Source of the DNA: Apilactobacillus bombintestini
Lineage (GTDB): Bacteria; Bacillota; Bacilli; Lactobacillales; Lactobacillaceae
Length of the DNA stretch: 64,000 nucleotides
Reading direction: 5' to 3'
Assembly: GCF_003627035.1 (NCBI RefSeq)
Contig: NZ_CP032626.1
Coordinates: 682,001 to 746,000 of the forward strand
Position 1 is the first letter of the stretch, and each line of letters begins with the position of its first letter. The translations under genes and the position numbers were made by a program. The notes under the pieces are model-generated. The model was not told the origin of the DNA. It saw nothing but the letters and a program-made list of their open reading frames with translations, and did not search any database. This document shows, one piece after another, positions 1-10,498 of the stretch.

Positions 1-2
1 TT

Positions 3-881
3 GAACAACGTCCGGTAGTAGGTAGCTATGCTAACCAAATTAGAGATGAAATCCAAGAAGCATTAGATAGCAAGCTAAAAGAACTAGAAGAAAAAGAACT
101 AGAAGAAAAATTAGCTGCTGAAACTATCGATGTTACTTTACCTTCTACTCCAGTTGCAAAAGGACATCCTCATGTTATCCAATCAATCATTGATCAAATT
201 TCTGATATGTTTATTGGTATGGGTTATGAAGTAAAATCTGGTCCAGAAGTTGAAGAAGATAAATATAATTTCGAAATGATGAATTTACCAAAGGATCATC
301 CTGCTAGAGATATGCAAGATACTTTCTACATTACTAATGAAATCTTGATGAGAACACAAACTTCTCCAATGCAAGCAAGAACTTTGGAAAAACATGACTT
401 TTCTAAAGGACCATTGAAAATGATTTCTCCTGGTGTGGTATATCGTCGTGATACTGATGATCCTACTCATTCTCACCAATTCCACCAAGTTGAAGGAATT
501 GTTATAGATAAACATATTACTATGGGTGATTTAAAAGGTACTCTTGAATATCTATTACACCAATTATTTGGTGACAAGTATGATATCAGATTAAGACCTA
601 GTTACTTCCCATTTACTGAACCATCAGTTGAAGCTGATGTTACTTGCTTCAATTGTGATGGTAAGGGATGTGATGTATGTAAGCATACTGGATGGATTGA
701 AGTTCTAGGTGCTGGTATGGTACATCCGAACGTATTAAAGATGGCCGGTGTAGATGCTAACGAATATGGTGGATTTGCATTTGGATTAGGCCCAGATCGT
801 TTCGCAATGTTGAAATACGGTGTTGATGACATTCGTGATTTCTATTTAAACGATGTAAGATTTTTGTCACAATTTGATTAA
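3..881 (+). CDS. pheS: Phenylalanyl-tRNA synthetase alpha subunit (5' end missing)
   Basis: Catalytic alpha subunit of the alpha2beta2 cytoplasmic enzyme that charges tRNA-Phe. The reading frame is open from base 3 to the left edge, so the true start lies outside the window; 292 residues are visible of about 348 usual. The visible part holds the end of the N-terminal coiled-coil arm, then the class II core: motif 2 ([20 protein letters not shown]) and motif 3 near the C-terminus ([18 protein letters not shown]). A Cys-rich [11 protein letters not shown] stretch is typical of bacterial PheS. pheT follows 12 bases downstream with its own AGGAGAG ribosome binding site, the usual two-gene operon. 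No regulatory leader can be judged because the promoter region is off the edge. Confidence 0.97.
   Translation, partial: EQRPVVGSYANQIRDEIQEALDSKLKELEEKELEEKLAAETIDVTLPSTPVAKGHPHVIQSIIDQISDMFIGMGYEVKSGPEVEEDKYNFEMMNLPKDHPARDMQDTFYITNEILMRTQTSPMQARTLEKHDFSKGPLKMISPGVVYRRDTDDPTHSHQFHQVEGIVIDKHITMGDLKGTLEYLLHQLFGDKYDIRLRPSYFPFTEPSVEADVTCFNCDGKGCDVCKHTGWIEVLGAGMVHPNVLKMAGVDANEYGGFAFGLGPDRFAMLKYGVDDIRDFYLNDVRFLSQFD
78..107 (+). repeat. Perfect 15-base tandem duplication inside pheS
   Basis: AAAGAACTAGAAGAA occurs twice head to tail, adding a second KELEE pentapeptide to the coiled-coil arm of PheS. It is in frame and should only lengthen the helix, so it looks like a neutral slippage duplication. 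Confidence 0.8.
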
Positions 882-893
882 GGAGAGTTTTAA

Positions 894-3308
894 ATGAGAA
901 TATCCTATGATTGGTTAAGAAAATATATTGATTTAGATATTCCAGCAGATGAATTAGCTGAAAAAATTGAACGTTCTTCTGTAGAAGTGGACTCAGTTAT
1001 TAGACCCAAAGCTGGATTAAAAAAGATTGTTGTCGGTGAAATCGTTGATATGAAGGATCATCCTGATTCAGATCACTTGCACATTTGCCAAGTAGATGTT
1101 GGTGAAGAAGAACCTGTACAAATTGTATGTGGTGCTCCTAACGCTGCAGTTGGTAAAAAAGTTATCACTGCATTATCAGGTGCTCGTGTTGCTGACAATA
1201 TGAAGATTAAAAAATCCAAGATGCGCGGAGTTCAATCTAATGGTATGCTTTGTGCGTTAGATGAAATTGGTTATCCTAAAGACGTTGTTCCTAAGGAATG
1301 GGCTGATGGAATTTACTTCTTACCAGAAGATGCAAAATTAGGTGATGATGTATACAAATACATTGGTATGGACGATGAGTTAATCGACTTAGATGTAACT
1401 CCTAACCGTGGTGATATGTTAAGTATGTACGGTACAGTTCATGATTTATCAGCTATTTACAATAAGCCAGCCAAATTTGATCATACAGAAATTAAAGAAA
1501 CTTCTGGAAAGAAGACTGCTGATCAAATGAGCAACAATGTTGATAAAAACATTGCATGGTCATATTTAAATCGTGTAGTTAATAATGTTGAAGTTAAGCC
1601 AAGTCCACTTTGGATGCAAATTAGATTATGGAATGCTGGTATTAAACCTGTTAATAATGTAGTAGATATCACTAACTATATTATGTTGAAACTTGGTCAA
1701 CCAATGCATGCATATGATTTAGATAAATTAGCAGGCAAAGAACTTGCCGTTAGATATGCTAAAAATGGAGAAAAGATTACCACATTAGAAGACGATGAAG
1801 TTGAATTAGATGACAAAGATCTTATTGTTTCTGATTCTGAAAAGCCAGTAGCTCTTGCTGGTATCATTGGTGGTAAAGATACTTCTATTACAGAAGATAC
1901 TAAGAATGTAGTATTTGAATGTGCTATCTTTGATCCTATTCAAGTTAGAAAGACTGCTAGACAACATGTAATTCACACTGAAGCATCTCAACGTTTTGAA
2001 CGTGGAGTTGATCCACAAGGATTAGATGAAGCCTTAAACACAGCTTGTGAAATGTCTAGAGAATTAGCTGGTGGAGAAGTTACTGATGATATTCTAGAAG
2101 GTAGTCGTAAGGACGTTGAACCAGTTTCAATTGAAATTACAACTGATAGAATCAATCATGTTCTAGGAACTGCATTGACTGAAGAAACAATTATTGATAT
2201 ATTTAACCGATTAGGATTCGATGTAGATTCAAATAATGGAAAATTAGTGGTAACTGTTCCTACAAGAAGAGGAGATATTCACATTCCAGCTGACTTAATT
2301 GAAGAAGTTGCTAGAATTTATGGATATGATAATTTACCAAGTACATTACCAACTACCAACATGACAACTGGTGGATTGAATCCTAAGCAAAAATTAATGA
2401 GAAATACTAGAAATATTCTAGAAGGTCTTGGTTTAACACATGCTATTTCATATGCATTAACTACTGATGAAGAAGCTAAAATGTTTATGATGGGTGATTC
2501 ATACGAAACTCGTCTAAGTTATCCAATGAGTAGTGACCATACTACTTTAAGAATGAACTTAGTTACTGGATTATTAGATGATATTGCTTACAATCAAGCT
2601 AGAAAAGTAAACGATGTAGCATTATATGAACAAGGTCGTATCTTTACTAAAGACAGTGAAGATGAAGTTAAACCAAAAGAAATCGAACATATTTCTGGTG
2701 CTATTTCAGGTTCTCTACTTGATAATTCTTGGAATGTTAAAGCTAAGAATGTAGACTTCTATCAAATTAAAGGAATTGTTGAATCATACTTAGAAACTAT
2801 TGGCTTTAAGGGTCAAATCAGTTATAAGGCAAATAAACAATATCCTGAAATGCATCCAGGAAGAACTGCTGATATTTACGTACATGATCATTATGTTGGT
2901 TTTGTAGGACAAGTTCATCCTAAGGTTGCTAAACAATTTAAGATTAAGGATACTTATGTATTTGATTTAAACTTTGATTCATTATTTGAATTACCTAAGA
3001 AAGAACAAAATTATGAACCAGTTTCTAAATATCCATCAATCACTCGTGATATTGCACTACTTATCGATGAAGATATTAATAATGATGATATTGTCGCCGT
3101 TATTAATAAACGTGGTGGAGCATATCTAACAGATGTTAAACTATTTGACTTATATGATGGAGAAAATGTTCCGGAAGGTAAGAAGTCATTAGCATACACA
3201 TTAACTTTCCAAAACAAGCGTGATACTTTAGTTGATGAAGATGTTAATAAAGCAATGGCTAAGGTACAAAGAAATCTTGAAAGAGAATTTGACGTAGAAG
3301 TACGATAG
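894..3308 (+). CDS. pheT: Phenylalanyl-tRNA synthetase beta subunit
   Basis: Beta subunit (804 residues, normal length) partnering PheS in tRNA-Phe charging; it carries the editing site that removes Tyr-tRNA-Phe. Visible domains in order: an EMAP/Arc1p-like tRNA-binding domain (about residues 40-150, with DHPDSDHLHICQVDVG), the B3/B4 editing region (about 210-390), B5 (about 410-475, GYDNLPSTLP at its end), a catalytic-like core, and a C-terminal ferredoxin-fold anticodon-binding domain starting near YPSITRDIALLI. ATG start preceded by AAGGAGAG, 12 bases after pheS, so translated from the same message. Confidence 0.97.
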   Translation: MRISYDWLRKYIDLDIPADELAEKIERSSVEVDSVIRPKAGLKKIVVGEIVDMKDHPDSDHLHICQVDVGEEEPVQIVCGAPNAAVGKKVITALSGARVADNMKIKKSKMRGVQSNGMLCALDEIGYPKDVVPKEWADGIYFLPEDAKLGDDVYKYIGMDDELIDLDVTPNRGDMLSMYGTVHDLSAIYNKPAKFDHTEIKETSGKKTADQMSNNVDKNIAWSYLNRVVNNVEVKPSPLWMQIRLWNAGIKPVNNVVDITNYIMLKLGQPMHAYDLDKLAGKELAVRYAKNGEKITTLEDDEVELDDKDLIVSDSEKPVALAGIIGGKDTSITEDTKNVVFECAIFDPIQVRKTARQHVIHTEASQRFERGVDPQGLDEALNTACEMSRELAGGEVTDDILEGSRKDVEPVSIEITTDRINHVLGTALTEETIIDIFNRLGFDVDSNNGKLVVTVPTRRGDIHIPADLIEEVARIYGYDNLPSTLPTTNMTTGGLNPKQKLMRNTRNILEGLGLTHAISYALTTDEEAKMFMMGDSYETRLSYPMSSDHTTLRMNLVTGLLDDIAYNQARKVNDVALYEQGRIFTKDSEDEVKPKEIEHISGAISGSLLDNSWNVKAKNVDFYQIKGIVESYLETIGFKGQISYKANKQYPEMHPGRTADIYVHDHYVGFVGQVHPKVAKQFKIKDTYVFDLNFDSLFELPKKEQNYEPVSKYPSITRDIALLIDEDINNDDIVAVINKRGGAYLTDVKLFDLYDGENVPEGKKSLAYTLTFQNKRDTLVDEDVNKAMAKVQRNLEREFDVEVR

Positions 3309-3330
3309 TTCTTAAAATGGAGGAATAATT

Positions 3331-4425
3331 TTGGGTGTAGATAAAAGCTCCAATGATTTCGAAGAGAAGCGCACTAATTTAGGAAAAAAGATTTTCTTAA
3401 GTATAATAGCAATATTATTGGTGCTAGGAGTATGTATTTTTATATTCGGGCATCAATATCTTAAGGAATCATTGAAACCATTGAATCCTAATAACAAATC
3501 CGTGATTCAAGTTAAAATTCCAATGGGTGCTTCTGACAAAAAGATTGGATCTATTTTACAAGATAAAAAGATTGTTAAGAGTGGAATGGTATTTAACTAC
3601 TACGTAAATAGTAACCATTACTCTGATTTAAAAGCTGGTTACTACGAATTATCGCCTTCTATGAGTTTAAAAGCTATCGCTAATAAACTTCGCAGCGGTG
3701 GTTCGGATCAACCGTTGCAAGGTGTCTATGGCAGATTGTTAGTTCGTGAAGGTGATAATATAAATGATATTGCTAACACGGTAGAAAAACGTAGTAGATA
3801 TTCAAGCGATGATTTTAAAAAATTAATGGTTAATAAGGACTTTTTGAATAGTTTAAAGAAAAAATATCCTAAGTTACTAGCTTCTGCTTTTAAATCAAAG
3901 AAGAATAAATATGTACTAGAAGGATATTTATATCCCGCTACCTATAATTCACAAAATAATGTTTCATTGAAAACTATAGTTGAACAAATGGTAGGTAAGA
4001 CTAATCAAGAACTTAAACCTTACTTTAAAAAGATTAAAAGTAAGTCATTAACTATTAATCAAGCATTGACATTAGCATCATTTGTAGAATCACAACATGT
4101 TAGCAAGGATAACGGTCAAAAAATAGCTGGAGTATTGTACAATCGTTATAATAACGATTTACCCCTTGAAGTTAAATCATCAGTTATGTATGCTAATAAT
4201 AAAGATTCTCAAAAGGAACTAGTTAAAAAAGATTATAAGAATAAGTCCGCTTATAATTTATTTATATATAAAGGATTAGGACCTGGCCCAATTGGCAATC
4301 CGACAATTACTTCTTTATCAGCTATTTTAAATCCAAAAGATATGGATAAAGGGTATTTAGTATATAAAGTAAATGCAAAAAATAAAAAAGTTAATTACTA
4401 TAGTTATTCAATGAGTTCTAATTAA
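3331..4425 (+). CDS. mltG: Endolytic murein transglycosylase MltG (YceG-like)
   Basis: Membrane-anchored lytic transglycosylase (364 residues) thought to cleave nascent glycan strands and so terminate peptidoglycan polymerisation. The N-terminus has a short basic cytoplasmic stretch, one transmembrane helix (about residues 20-42), then the extracellular YceG region with a LysM-like subdomain and the catalytic segment LASFVESQ, whose Glu is the expected catalytic acid. The C-terminal GLGPGPIGNPT signature is typical. Start is TTG, chosen because TGGAGG lies seven bases upstream and the next in-frame Met would cut into the membrane anchor. It follows pheT by 22 bases and precedes udk, the common lactobacillar order. 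Confidence 0.93.
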   Translation: MGVDKSSNDFEEKRTNLGKKIFLSIIAILLVLGVCIFIFGHQYLKESLKPLNPNNKSVIQVKIPMGASDKKIGSILQDKKIVKSGMVFNYYVNSNHYSDLKAGYYELSPSMSLKAIANKLRSGGSDQPLQGVYGRLLVREGDNINDIANTVEKRSRYSSDDFKKLMVNKDFLNSLKKKYPKLLASAFKSKKNKYVLEGYLYPATYNSQNNVSLKTIVEQMVGKTNQELKPYFKKIKSKSLTINQALTLASFVESQHVSKDNGQKIAGVLYNRYNNDLPLEVKSSVMYANNKDSQKELVKKDYKNKSAYNLFIYKGLGPGPIGNPTITSLSAILNPKDMDKGYLVYKVNAKNKKVNYYSYSMSSN

Positions 4426-4476
4426 ATAGTTGATAATAGTAATGTTATGAGATAAAACGGTTATGGAGAGGTTATT

Positions 4477-5151
4477 ATGGTAGAAAAAAAGAAACGTCCC
4501 GTTGTAATTGGTGTTACAGGTGGTTCAGGTAGTGGTAAAACTACAGTTAGTAGAGCAATTTTCAATCAATTGTTAGGTCACTCTATTATGATTTTGCAAC
4601 AAGATTCTTACTACAAGGATCAATCAAATAAAACAATGGCTGAAAGAGAAGAAACTAACTATGATCATCCATTGGCTTTTGATAGTGATTTGTTACTAGA
4701 ACATTTGCATAAGCTTTTAAATTATGAACCAATTGAAAAACCAGTTTATGATTATACTAAGCTAAACCGTAGTTCTGAAACAGTTACACAAGAACCACGT
4801 GATGTTATTATCTTAGAAGGTATTCTTATTTTGGATGATAAGCGTTTAAGAGATTTAATGGATATCAAGGTGTTCGTTGATACTGATGATGATATTCGTA
4901 TTTTAAGACGTATTCAAAGAGATACTAAGGAACGTGGAAGAACTCTTGATGAAGTTATTCAACAATACTTGGAAACTGTTAGACCAATGTACAACCAATT
5001 TGTTGAACCAAGTAAGCGTTATGCTGACATCATTGTTCCAGAAGGTGGAAAGAACCAAGTGGCAATTGATTTATTAACCACTAAGATTCAATCTATCCTA
5101 GTAAAACATGGTAATAATAAAGTATTAAACAATATTGATACTACAATCTAA
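4477..5151 (+). CDS. udk: Uridine kinase
   Basis: Phosphorylates uridine and cytidine to UMP and CMP with ATP or GTP in pyrimidine salvage. 224 residues, with the P-loop [12 protein letters not shown] at residues 12-23, the substrate-binding YDHPLAFD segment and the [12 protein letters not shown] lid region, as in the bacterial Udk family. ATG start behind GGAGAGG. It is followed within 20 bases by greA, an arrangement seen in Bacillus and many lactobacilli. Confidence 0.96.
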   Translation: MVEKKKRPVVIGVTGGSGSGKTTVSRAIFNQLLGHSIMILQQDSYYKDQSNKTMAEREETNYDHPLAFDSDLLLEHLHKLLNYEPIEKPVYDYTKLNRSSETVTQEPRDVIILEGILILDDKRLRDLMDIKVFVDTDDDIRILRRIQRDTKERGRTLDEVIQQYLETVRPMYNQFVEPSKRYADIIVPEGGKNQVAIDLLTTKIQSILVKHGNNKVLNNIDTTI

Positions 5152-5170
5152 AAAAAGGAGATTTTATTAA

Positions 5171-5647
5171 ATGGCAAAAGATGAAACATATCCAATGACC
5201 CTTGAAGGGAAACAAAAACTTGAAGATGAACTTGAAGATTTAAGATTAAATCAAAGACCAAAGATTATCGAAAGAATTAAGATTGCCAGAAGTTATGGTG
5301 ATTTATCAGAAAATTCTGAATATGAATCTGCTAAAAATGAACAAAGTATGATGGAAGGTCGTATTTCTACTATTGAACATATGCTTCAATATGCTGAAGT
5401 TGTGGAAAATGATGACGTTGACGATGATTTAGTTAACGTTGGTAAGAAAGTTACTTTCAAAGAACTTCCTGATGAAGATCCAGAAACATACCAAATCGTT
5501 GGTGCTGCTGAAGCTGATCCAATGAGTGGTAAGATTTCAAATGATTCTCCAATTGCTAAGGGATTACTAGGACACCGTGTTGATGACGAAGTTTCTATTG
5601 AAATCCCAGCTGGTGAAATGAAAGTTAAAATCATTAGTGTTGAATAA
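5171..5647 (+). CDS. greA: Transcription elongation factor GreA
   Basis: Rescues backtracked RNA polymerase by stimulating cleavage of the transcript 3' end. 158 residues, the standard length: an N-terminal antiparallel coiled coil (about 1-78) with the acidic tip region [16 protein letters not shown], then the C-terminal FKBP-like domain ending in [13 protein letters not shown]. Ribosome binding site AAAAAAGGAGA. Last gene of the pheS-to-greA run; a strong terminator follows. Confidence 0.97.
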   Translation: MAKDETYPMTLEGKQKLEDELEDLRLNQRPKIIERIKIARSYGDLSENSEYESAKNEQSMMEGRISTIEHMLQYAEVVENDDVDDDLVNVGKKVTFKELPDEDPETYQIVGAAEADPMSGKISNDSPIAKGLLGHRVDDEVSIEIPAGEMKVKIISVE

Positions 5648-5657
5648 ATAGCAAATA

Positions 5658-5697
5658 AAAAGCATGTTAAACTTAAAAAGTTTAGCATGCTTTTTTT
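5658..5697. terminator. Bidirectional intrinsic terminator between greA and the yfhO-like gene
   Basis: AAAAGCATG...TAAACTT pairs with AAGTTTAGCATGCTTTT around a four-base loop, with a T-run on the plus side and an A-run upstream that serves as T-run on the minus strand. It ends both converging genes. Confidence 0.9.
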
Positions 5698-8293
5698 ATT
5701 TTATTCTTCTTTTAAATAGACTTATTAATATTATTAAAGCGGTAGTTACCAGTGTTATTAATATACCTAAATTTAGACCCACAGGGTAGTATGATAAAAC
5801 TACTTTATGTTTTCCTTTAGGTAAATTATCGGTTCCAATAAATTCTTTATTAATTAATTTTATAGGATAATTGTGTCCATCTATCTTAAGACTCCAACCT
5901 TTACTGTAAGGTATAGAAGTAGCTAATTGATCATTATTATGACTACTTACAATAGCATGGATAGAATTGTTTTTGAAACTAATTTTATTGTCCTGTTTTC
6001 TTATTTGCTTAGTACTATTTAGATACTTGGTTAAGTTTAAATTATATATGTTAAATTCATTGGTATATATGGTATTAGTTTTTAATTGTATAGTTATATT
6101 GTTTTTAGACATATTAGGTAAACTTACAACAAAAGTGCTTTCGAAGTTATCTGGAAGATTTATGTCTTGTCCATTAACTATAATGGAACAATTTTTTTGA
6201 TTTAAACTACTTGGAATAACCATATAGAAAATCTGGTTATGATTACCATTATACTTAATATGAATTGTTGAATTTTTTAACAAATTCCGTTTCTTAAAGA
6301 CTTGTTGAGTGATGCTATTTACATTATTTGCATTCTTCGAAATCACTTGATAATTATTAAATGGTGTAAAAACATTATTATTTTGTGTAGTTATTTGTTT
6401 TACCATTTTATTCTGATAATCAATTGGATCCATAGAATTTATATTGGAGAATACATTTCCTGAAGTAGTATATAAACTTGGTAATGTAAAACTAGAATGA
6501 TATATAGGGAATTCACTATCATTTATTAATTCGTAATGCTTTAGGTCATATCTAGGGGATGACTTTTGAATCATAGGATAGTCATTGGAATTACTATTAT
6601 TCTTAATGAAATATGCAAAATTTAGCATGGAATCAGATACTAAAGTTCCATTAGAGTAATCAATGGATCCAGTAGTATATGCACTTCCGATATTTCCATT
6701 AAAGGTAGGAGTGGATTTTTGTAAAGTAGATGAAAAGATAGAGCCACCATCATAATTGGCTTGTATTGAATCATCTCTTGAACGATAAAAATCTTTACCA
6801 ATTCTATAAAAGCCATACTTAGGATTAGCAATTCCTCGAACATTTTCCTTTAGCATGGAAGTATATTGAACATAATCATTATTTGAAACATATGAAATGC
6901 TATTTAATGAATTAAATACATTCAAACCAGCGTCACAAATTACTATTACTACAAGGCTTATCCAATAAGCCTTGCTTTTTTTATTAGATAAAATAATTAC
7001 TAAGAATGCAATAGTAGCAAAAGTGAGTGAAATGAAGTATTTTTCCATAGACATAAAATTGAAAGTTTTATTATTAGCAGCTATATAAATGAAACCTGCG
7101 ATTAAAATTAGAGCAAGAATAGTTACTGCTTTAATATTTATTCTATTGGAATAGGTATTTAAAGCTATAGATGATAAATAAATCATCCAAAAGCAGAAGA
7201 TAAAAGAAAATCTATATGGATACCAGATAGGGAATTGCATAGCATGCCATAATAAATCTAAGGGTTCAAAACACATAGAAAGAATTAAAATAATCGTTAT
7301 AACGGCATATGAAATTCTTCGCTTCAATGCTATATGTTGGTTACAGAAGAATAAAATAAAGCCAATAGTGGCAATCGCACCAATAAAGATGTTAGGGTAA
7401 CCACTAGGCATTTGATTAAAATTAAAACTACCATTAAATAATTTGGATATCATATAGAATGGATTATATTCAAAATGCCAATGAATTTTTTGTATAGTAT
7501 ATGAGCCTTTACCACTGTTTAGTTCTAATAGGTTAGGTATAAATATAAATGATGATATTAGTATAGATGTTACCAAACTAACGATCATTTTAATTAATGG
7601 GACCCAACATTTTTTTACTGTTTTAAAATTAATAATTAATTCTGCTAGGAAGTATATGATTGTGAATATACCTACCATATAGGCCATGTAATAATTTATT
7701 ATTAATAATGCAGCAAATGAAATTATAAATATCTTCATTTGATTTTTAGAAATTATGTAGTCAATTCCCATGGCTATTAGAGGTAATAATATCATAGCGT
7801 CTAACCACATTAAGTTAAGTTGGTTAGCTATAATCCAACCGTTTAGTGAATAGGCTACTGACATAGCTATAATAAGTAATGGATGTCTTATCTTTTTGTG
7901 TTTTAAAAATATTGAAAAAGATAATCCTGACATACCATATTTAATAATTGTGATTAGTAATATTGCTGCGTTTATTAATTTTGCAGGAAACATTAATATA
8001 ATTAAGTTAAATGGACTTAGAAGATAATATGCCCAAATTCCAAGCATTTCACCGCCATACCCATTTGAAAATGAGTATAATATAGTTTGGTAGTTTCCAG
8101 ATAAGATAGTTCTGCGATAATATGCAAAGAAATCTACATATTGTTGTCCTAAATCTACAGTTAGAATACTACCTTTTCCAAAAGGAAACATATTGCGGTA
8201 TGCAAAGTAACATGCCATAATAATAATTGGAATTGCAAGGCACAAAATGTAAGTATAGTTGGTTTTAAGAAAAGACTTAAATTTATTTATCAT
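5696..8293 (-). CDS. YfhO family polytopic membrane protein (probable glycosyltransferase)
   Basis: 865-residue membrane protein. The N-terminal half has about a dozen hydrophobic helices with a short conserved loop (GKGSILTVDLGQQYVDFFAY) near residues 36-55; the C-terminal part is a large, Asn/Ser-rich extracytoplasmic region followed by a final membrane helix (LGILITLVTTALIILISLF) and a basic tail. This is the layout of the Firmicute YfhO family, GT-C-like enzymes; B. subtilis YfhO is associated with adding sugar to lipoteichoic acid. The substrate here is inference. It is transcribed against its neighbours, between greA and the class B PBP, and sits alone on its strand, which suggests an insertion into an otherwise co-directional block. 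Confidence 0.85.
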   Translation of the reverse strand: MINKFKSFLKTNYTYILCLAIPIIIMACYFAYRNMFPFGKGSILTVDLGQQYVDFFAYYRRTILSGNYQTILYSFSNGYGGEMLGIWAYYLLSPFNLIILMFPAKLINAAILLITIIKYGMSGLSFSIFLKHKKIRHPLLIIAMSVAYSLNGWIIANQLNLMWLDAMILLPLIAMGIDYIISKNQMKIFIISFAALLIINYYMAYMVGIFTIIYFLAELIINFKTVKKCWVPLIKMIVSLVTSILISSFIFIPNLLELNSGKGSYTIQKIHWHFEYNPFYMISKLFNGSFNFNQMPSGYPNIFIGAIATIGFILFFCNQHIALKRRISYAVITIILILSMCFEPLDLLWHAMQFPIWYPYRFSFIFCFWMIYLSSIALNTYSNRINIKAVTILALILIAGFIYIAANNKTFNFMSMEKYFISLTFATIAFLVIILSNKKSKAYWISLVVIVICDAGLNVFNSLNSISYVSNNDYVQYTSMLKENVRGIANPKYGFYRIGKDFYRSRDDSIQANYDGGSIFSSTLQKSTPTFNGNIGSAYTTGSIDYSNGTLVSDSMLNFAYFIKNNSNSNDYPMIQKSSPRYDLKHYELINDSEFPIYHSSFTLPSLYTTSGNVFSNINSMDPIDYQNKMVKQITTQNNNVFTPFNNYQVISKNANNVNSITQQVFKKRNLLKNSTIHIKYNGNHNQIFYMVIPSSLNQKNCSIIVNGQDINLPDNFESTFVVSLPNMSKNNITIQLKTNTIYTNEFNIYNLNLTKYLNSTKQIRKQDNKISFKNNSIHAIVSSHNNDQLATSIPYSKGWSLKIDGHNYPIKLINKEFIGTDNLPKGKHKVVLSYYPVGLNLGILITLVTTALIILISLFKRRIK

Positions 8294-8408
8294 ATAAAAT
8301 TCCTTCTATAATGTTTTTGTTCTTAAAATTTCTGGTAATATACAATATAGTATACAATAAATAGATAATAAAATAATTAACATTTGGGGAGCAAGGAGTT
8401 AGATTAAT

Positions 8409-10475
8409 TTGAATAATTTTTTGAGAAAAATATTCCATCATAGTGATCGTGGTATAAATTCAAAAGTACCATTTAGATTAAATATTATTTTAACCGTTGT
8501 GGGTGCTTTATTTGCCATATTAGCCATACAATTGGCTTACTTACAAATCATTAATGGAAATCAATATAAGGCGGAAGTTAGTCGTTCAGATAATTCCGTG
8601 AAATATGGAAATGTACAAAGAGGGATGATTTATGATTCCACTGGACGTGTTCTAGTTGGAAATAAAGCTCACCTTGCTATTTTATATACAAAAGGATTAG
8701 CTGTTACAACCTCTGAGATATACACAATTGCTAATAAATTGAGTCAATATCTTACAGTAGATTCATCTAGTTTAACTCCCAGACAGGAAGCTGATTACTA
8801 TCTAGCTAATAAAGATAATTTGTCGAAGATTTCTGATAGTATGAAATTTCCTTCTGGTTCTAAACCAAATGAACAATATGCTGCTGAAATAAAGAAAGTA
8901 ATGGATGAAAAATTATATAAGACAGATAAGGATACCATGAATAAAGCAGCAATTTTTCAAAAAATGAGTGGTTCATATCAATTATCAACTACTTACATCA
9001 AGAGTACTGGTGTGACAAATAAGGAAGCTGCGACAATTGGAGAACATTTATCCGATATGCCTGGTGTCCAAGTTGGTAATAGTTGGACTCGTGAATATCC
9101 AAATGGAAATGCTATTCAAAGTATCGTAGGTACCGTTTCTTCCGAAAAGGGTGGATTGCCTAGTGATAGAATTAATAGCTTATTATCAGAAGGATATTCT
9201 AGAAATGATAGTGTTGGACAAAGTTATCTAGAAGAAAAATATGAACCAGCTTTGCGTGGATCTAAATCACAAACTCTTGTTAAGGGTGGTAGTTTAGATC
9301 ATGCTATCAAACAATACGGTGGTCAAAAGGGTGACAACCTTCAACTTACTATAAATTCTCAATTTGAAAAGAAAATACAGACTTTAGTTGAAAATGCTGA
9401 TAGAGGAACTGGTAATTCTACTGGTGCATATGCAGTTGTTATGAATCCTAATACAGGTGGAATTATTGGACTTGCAGGTGTAAATAGAAATCCAGAAACT
9501 GGAAAAATGATTCCTAATGCACTAGGAACTATAAATAACTCAATTGTAATGGGTTCTGTAGTTAAGGGTGCCATGGTTTCTGGAGCGTTGATGGATAAGG
9601 TTATTACTCCAACAAACTCTGTATTCACTGATAAACCAATCTTAACTGGTGGAATTAGAAAATCTTCTTGGTTTAACTACGATGGAAATCATGATGTTTC
9701 ATTAGATGCATCCACAGCTCTTGAAGTATCTTCTAACTCTTACATGATGCAATTAGCCATGAAAGAAGCAGGATTCCATTACTATGAAGGTGCTCCTCTA
9801 ACTATGAATCCTAATATCTTTAATGTTATGCGTGGATACTTTAACCAATTTGGTTTAGGAACCTTAACAGGTATTGATTTACCTGGTGAAACTAAGGGTA
9901 TTCAAGGACCTGGTGGTAGTGCAAACATTGGTAAAGCACTGGACTTGTCTTATGGAAACTATGATGCATACACACCAATTCAAGTGGCACAATACATTTC
10001 AACTATAGCTAATGGTGGTTACAGAATAGAACCACACGTAGTTCAAAATATTCGTGCTTCTAATAAGAATGGAAAATTAGGTAGAATTAAATATTCTGTA
10101 ACTCCAACTGTGTTAAATAAAGTGGATATGACACCAGCACAAAGAAAAGTAGTTACTGATGGATTCTATAAAGTGGTTCACGGAACTAACCAATATAGAA
10201 CTGGTATTACCTTAAACCAAATAAAGCCATCTGTATCTGCTAAAACTGGTACTGCGCAAACATTTTACAGTAGTGGAAAGAAAGGTTCTAAACCTCAAGA
10301 AACTGTAACATTGAGTTTGGGATCCTTTGCTCCATCTAATAACCCACAAGTGGTAGTTGTTGTTGCTATTCCAAACTTACCAACTAATTCGGAAAATAAT
10401 AATATTAATCTTGCTCAAGAGATTTATAAGGCATACTGGAAGTATGTTCAATCTGATAGTGGGTTAGAAAAATAA
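8409..10475 (+). CDS. Class B penicillin-binding protein (PBP2-type transpeptidase)
   Basis: Septal or side-wall peptidoglycan transpeptidase, 688 residues. One N-terminal membrane anchor (LNIILTVVGALFAILAIQLAYLQ), a dimerisation domain with RGMIYDSTGRVL, and a C-terminal transpeptidase domain with all three active-site motifs: SVVK (Ser383-Lys386), SSN (441-443) and KTGT (612-615). Start is TTG at 8409 with AAGGAG ten bases upstream. Position just before rpmG-yqgN matches the elongation-type PBP (PBP2b/PbpA group) of lactobacilli and Bacillus rather than the division-cluster ftsI. Exact paralogue assignment would need a tree. Confidence 0.93.
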   Translation: MNNFLRKIFHHSDRGINSKVPFRLNIILTVVGALFAILAIQLAYLQIINGNQYKAEVSRSDNSVKYGNVQRGMIYDSTGRVLVGNKAHLAILYTKGLAVTTSEIYTIANKLSQYLTVDSSSLTPRQEADYYLANKDNLSKISDSMKFPSGSKPNEQYAAEIKKVMDEKLYKTDKDTMNKAAIFQKMSGSYQLSTTYIKSTGVTNKEAATIGEHLSDMPGVQVGNSWTREYPNGNAIQSIVGTVSSEKGGLPSDRINSLLSEGYSRNDSVGQSYLEEKYEPALRGSKSQTLVKGGSLDHAIKQYGGQKGDNLQLTINSQFEKKIQTLVENADRGTGNSTGAYAVVMNPNTGGIIGLAGVNRNPETGKMIPNALGTINNSIVMGSVVKGAMVSGALMDKVITPTNSVFTDKPILTGGIRKSSWFNYDGNHDVSLDASTALEVSSNSYMMQLAMKEAGFHYYEGAPLTMNPNIFNVMRGYFNQFGLGTLTGIDLPGETKGIQGPGGSANIGKALDLSYGNYDAYTPIQVAQYISTIANGGYRIEPHVVQNIRASNKNGKLGRIKYSVTPTVLNKVDMTPAQRKVVTDGFYKVVHGTNQYRTGITLNQIKPSVSAKTGTAQTFYSSGKKGSKPQETVTLSLGSFAPSNNPQVVVVVAIPNLPTNSENNNINLAQEIYKAYWKYVQSDSGLEK

Positions 10476-10476
10476 C

Positions 10477-10498
10477 TGTTAAGTAATTTTCCTTAACA
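10477..10498 (+). terminator. Weak terminator-like hairpin after the PBP gene
   Basis: TGTTAAG and CTTAACA form a seven-pair stem around an eight-base loop directly behind the stop codon, but only a mixed AT stretch, not a clean T-run, follows. Termination may be partial. Confidence 0.35.

Noticed and set aside
5386-5688. Minus-strand open frame of 100 codons opposite greA
   Set aside because: Runs through the bidirectional terminator and the whole greA C-terminal domain; a shadow frame.
5967-6200. Plus-strand open frame of 77 codons inside the yfhO-like gene
   Set aside because: No ribosome binding site, low-complexity hydrophobic translation, and it lies antisense to a long conserved membrane gene; a shadow frame.
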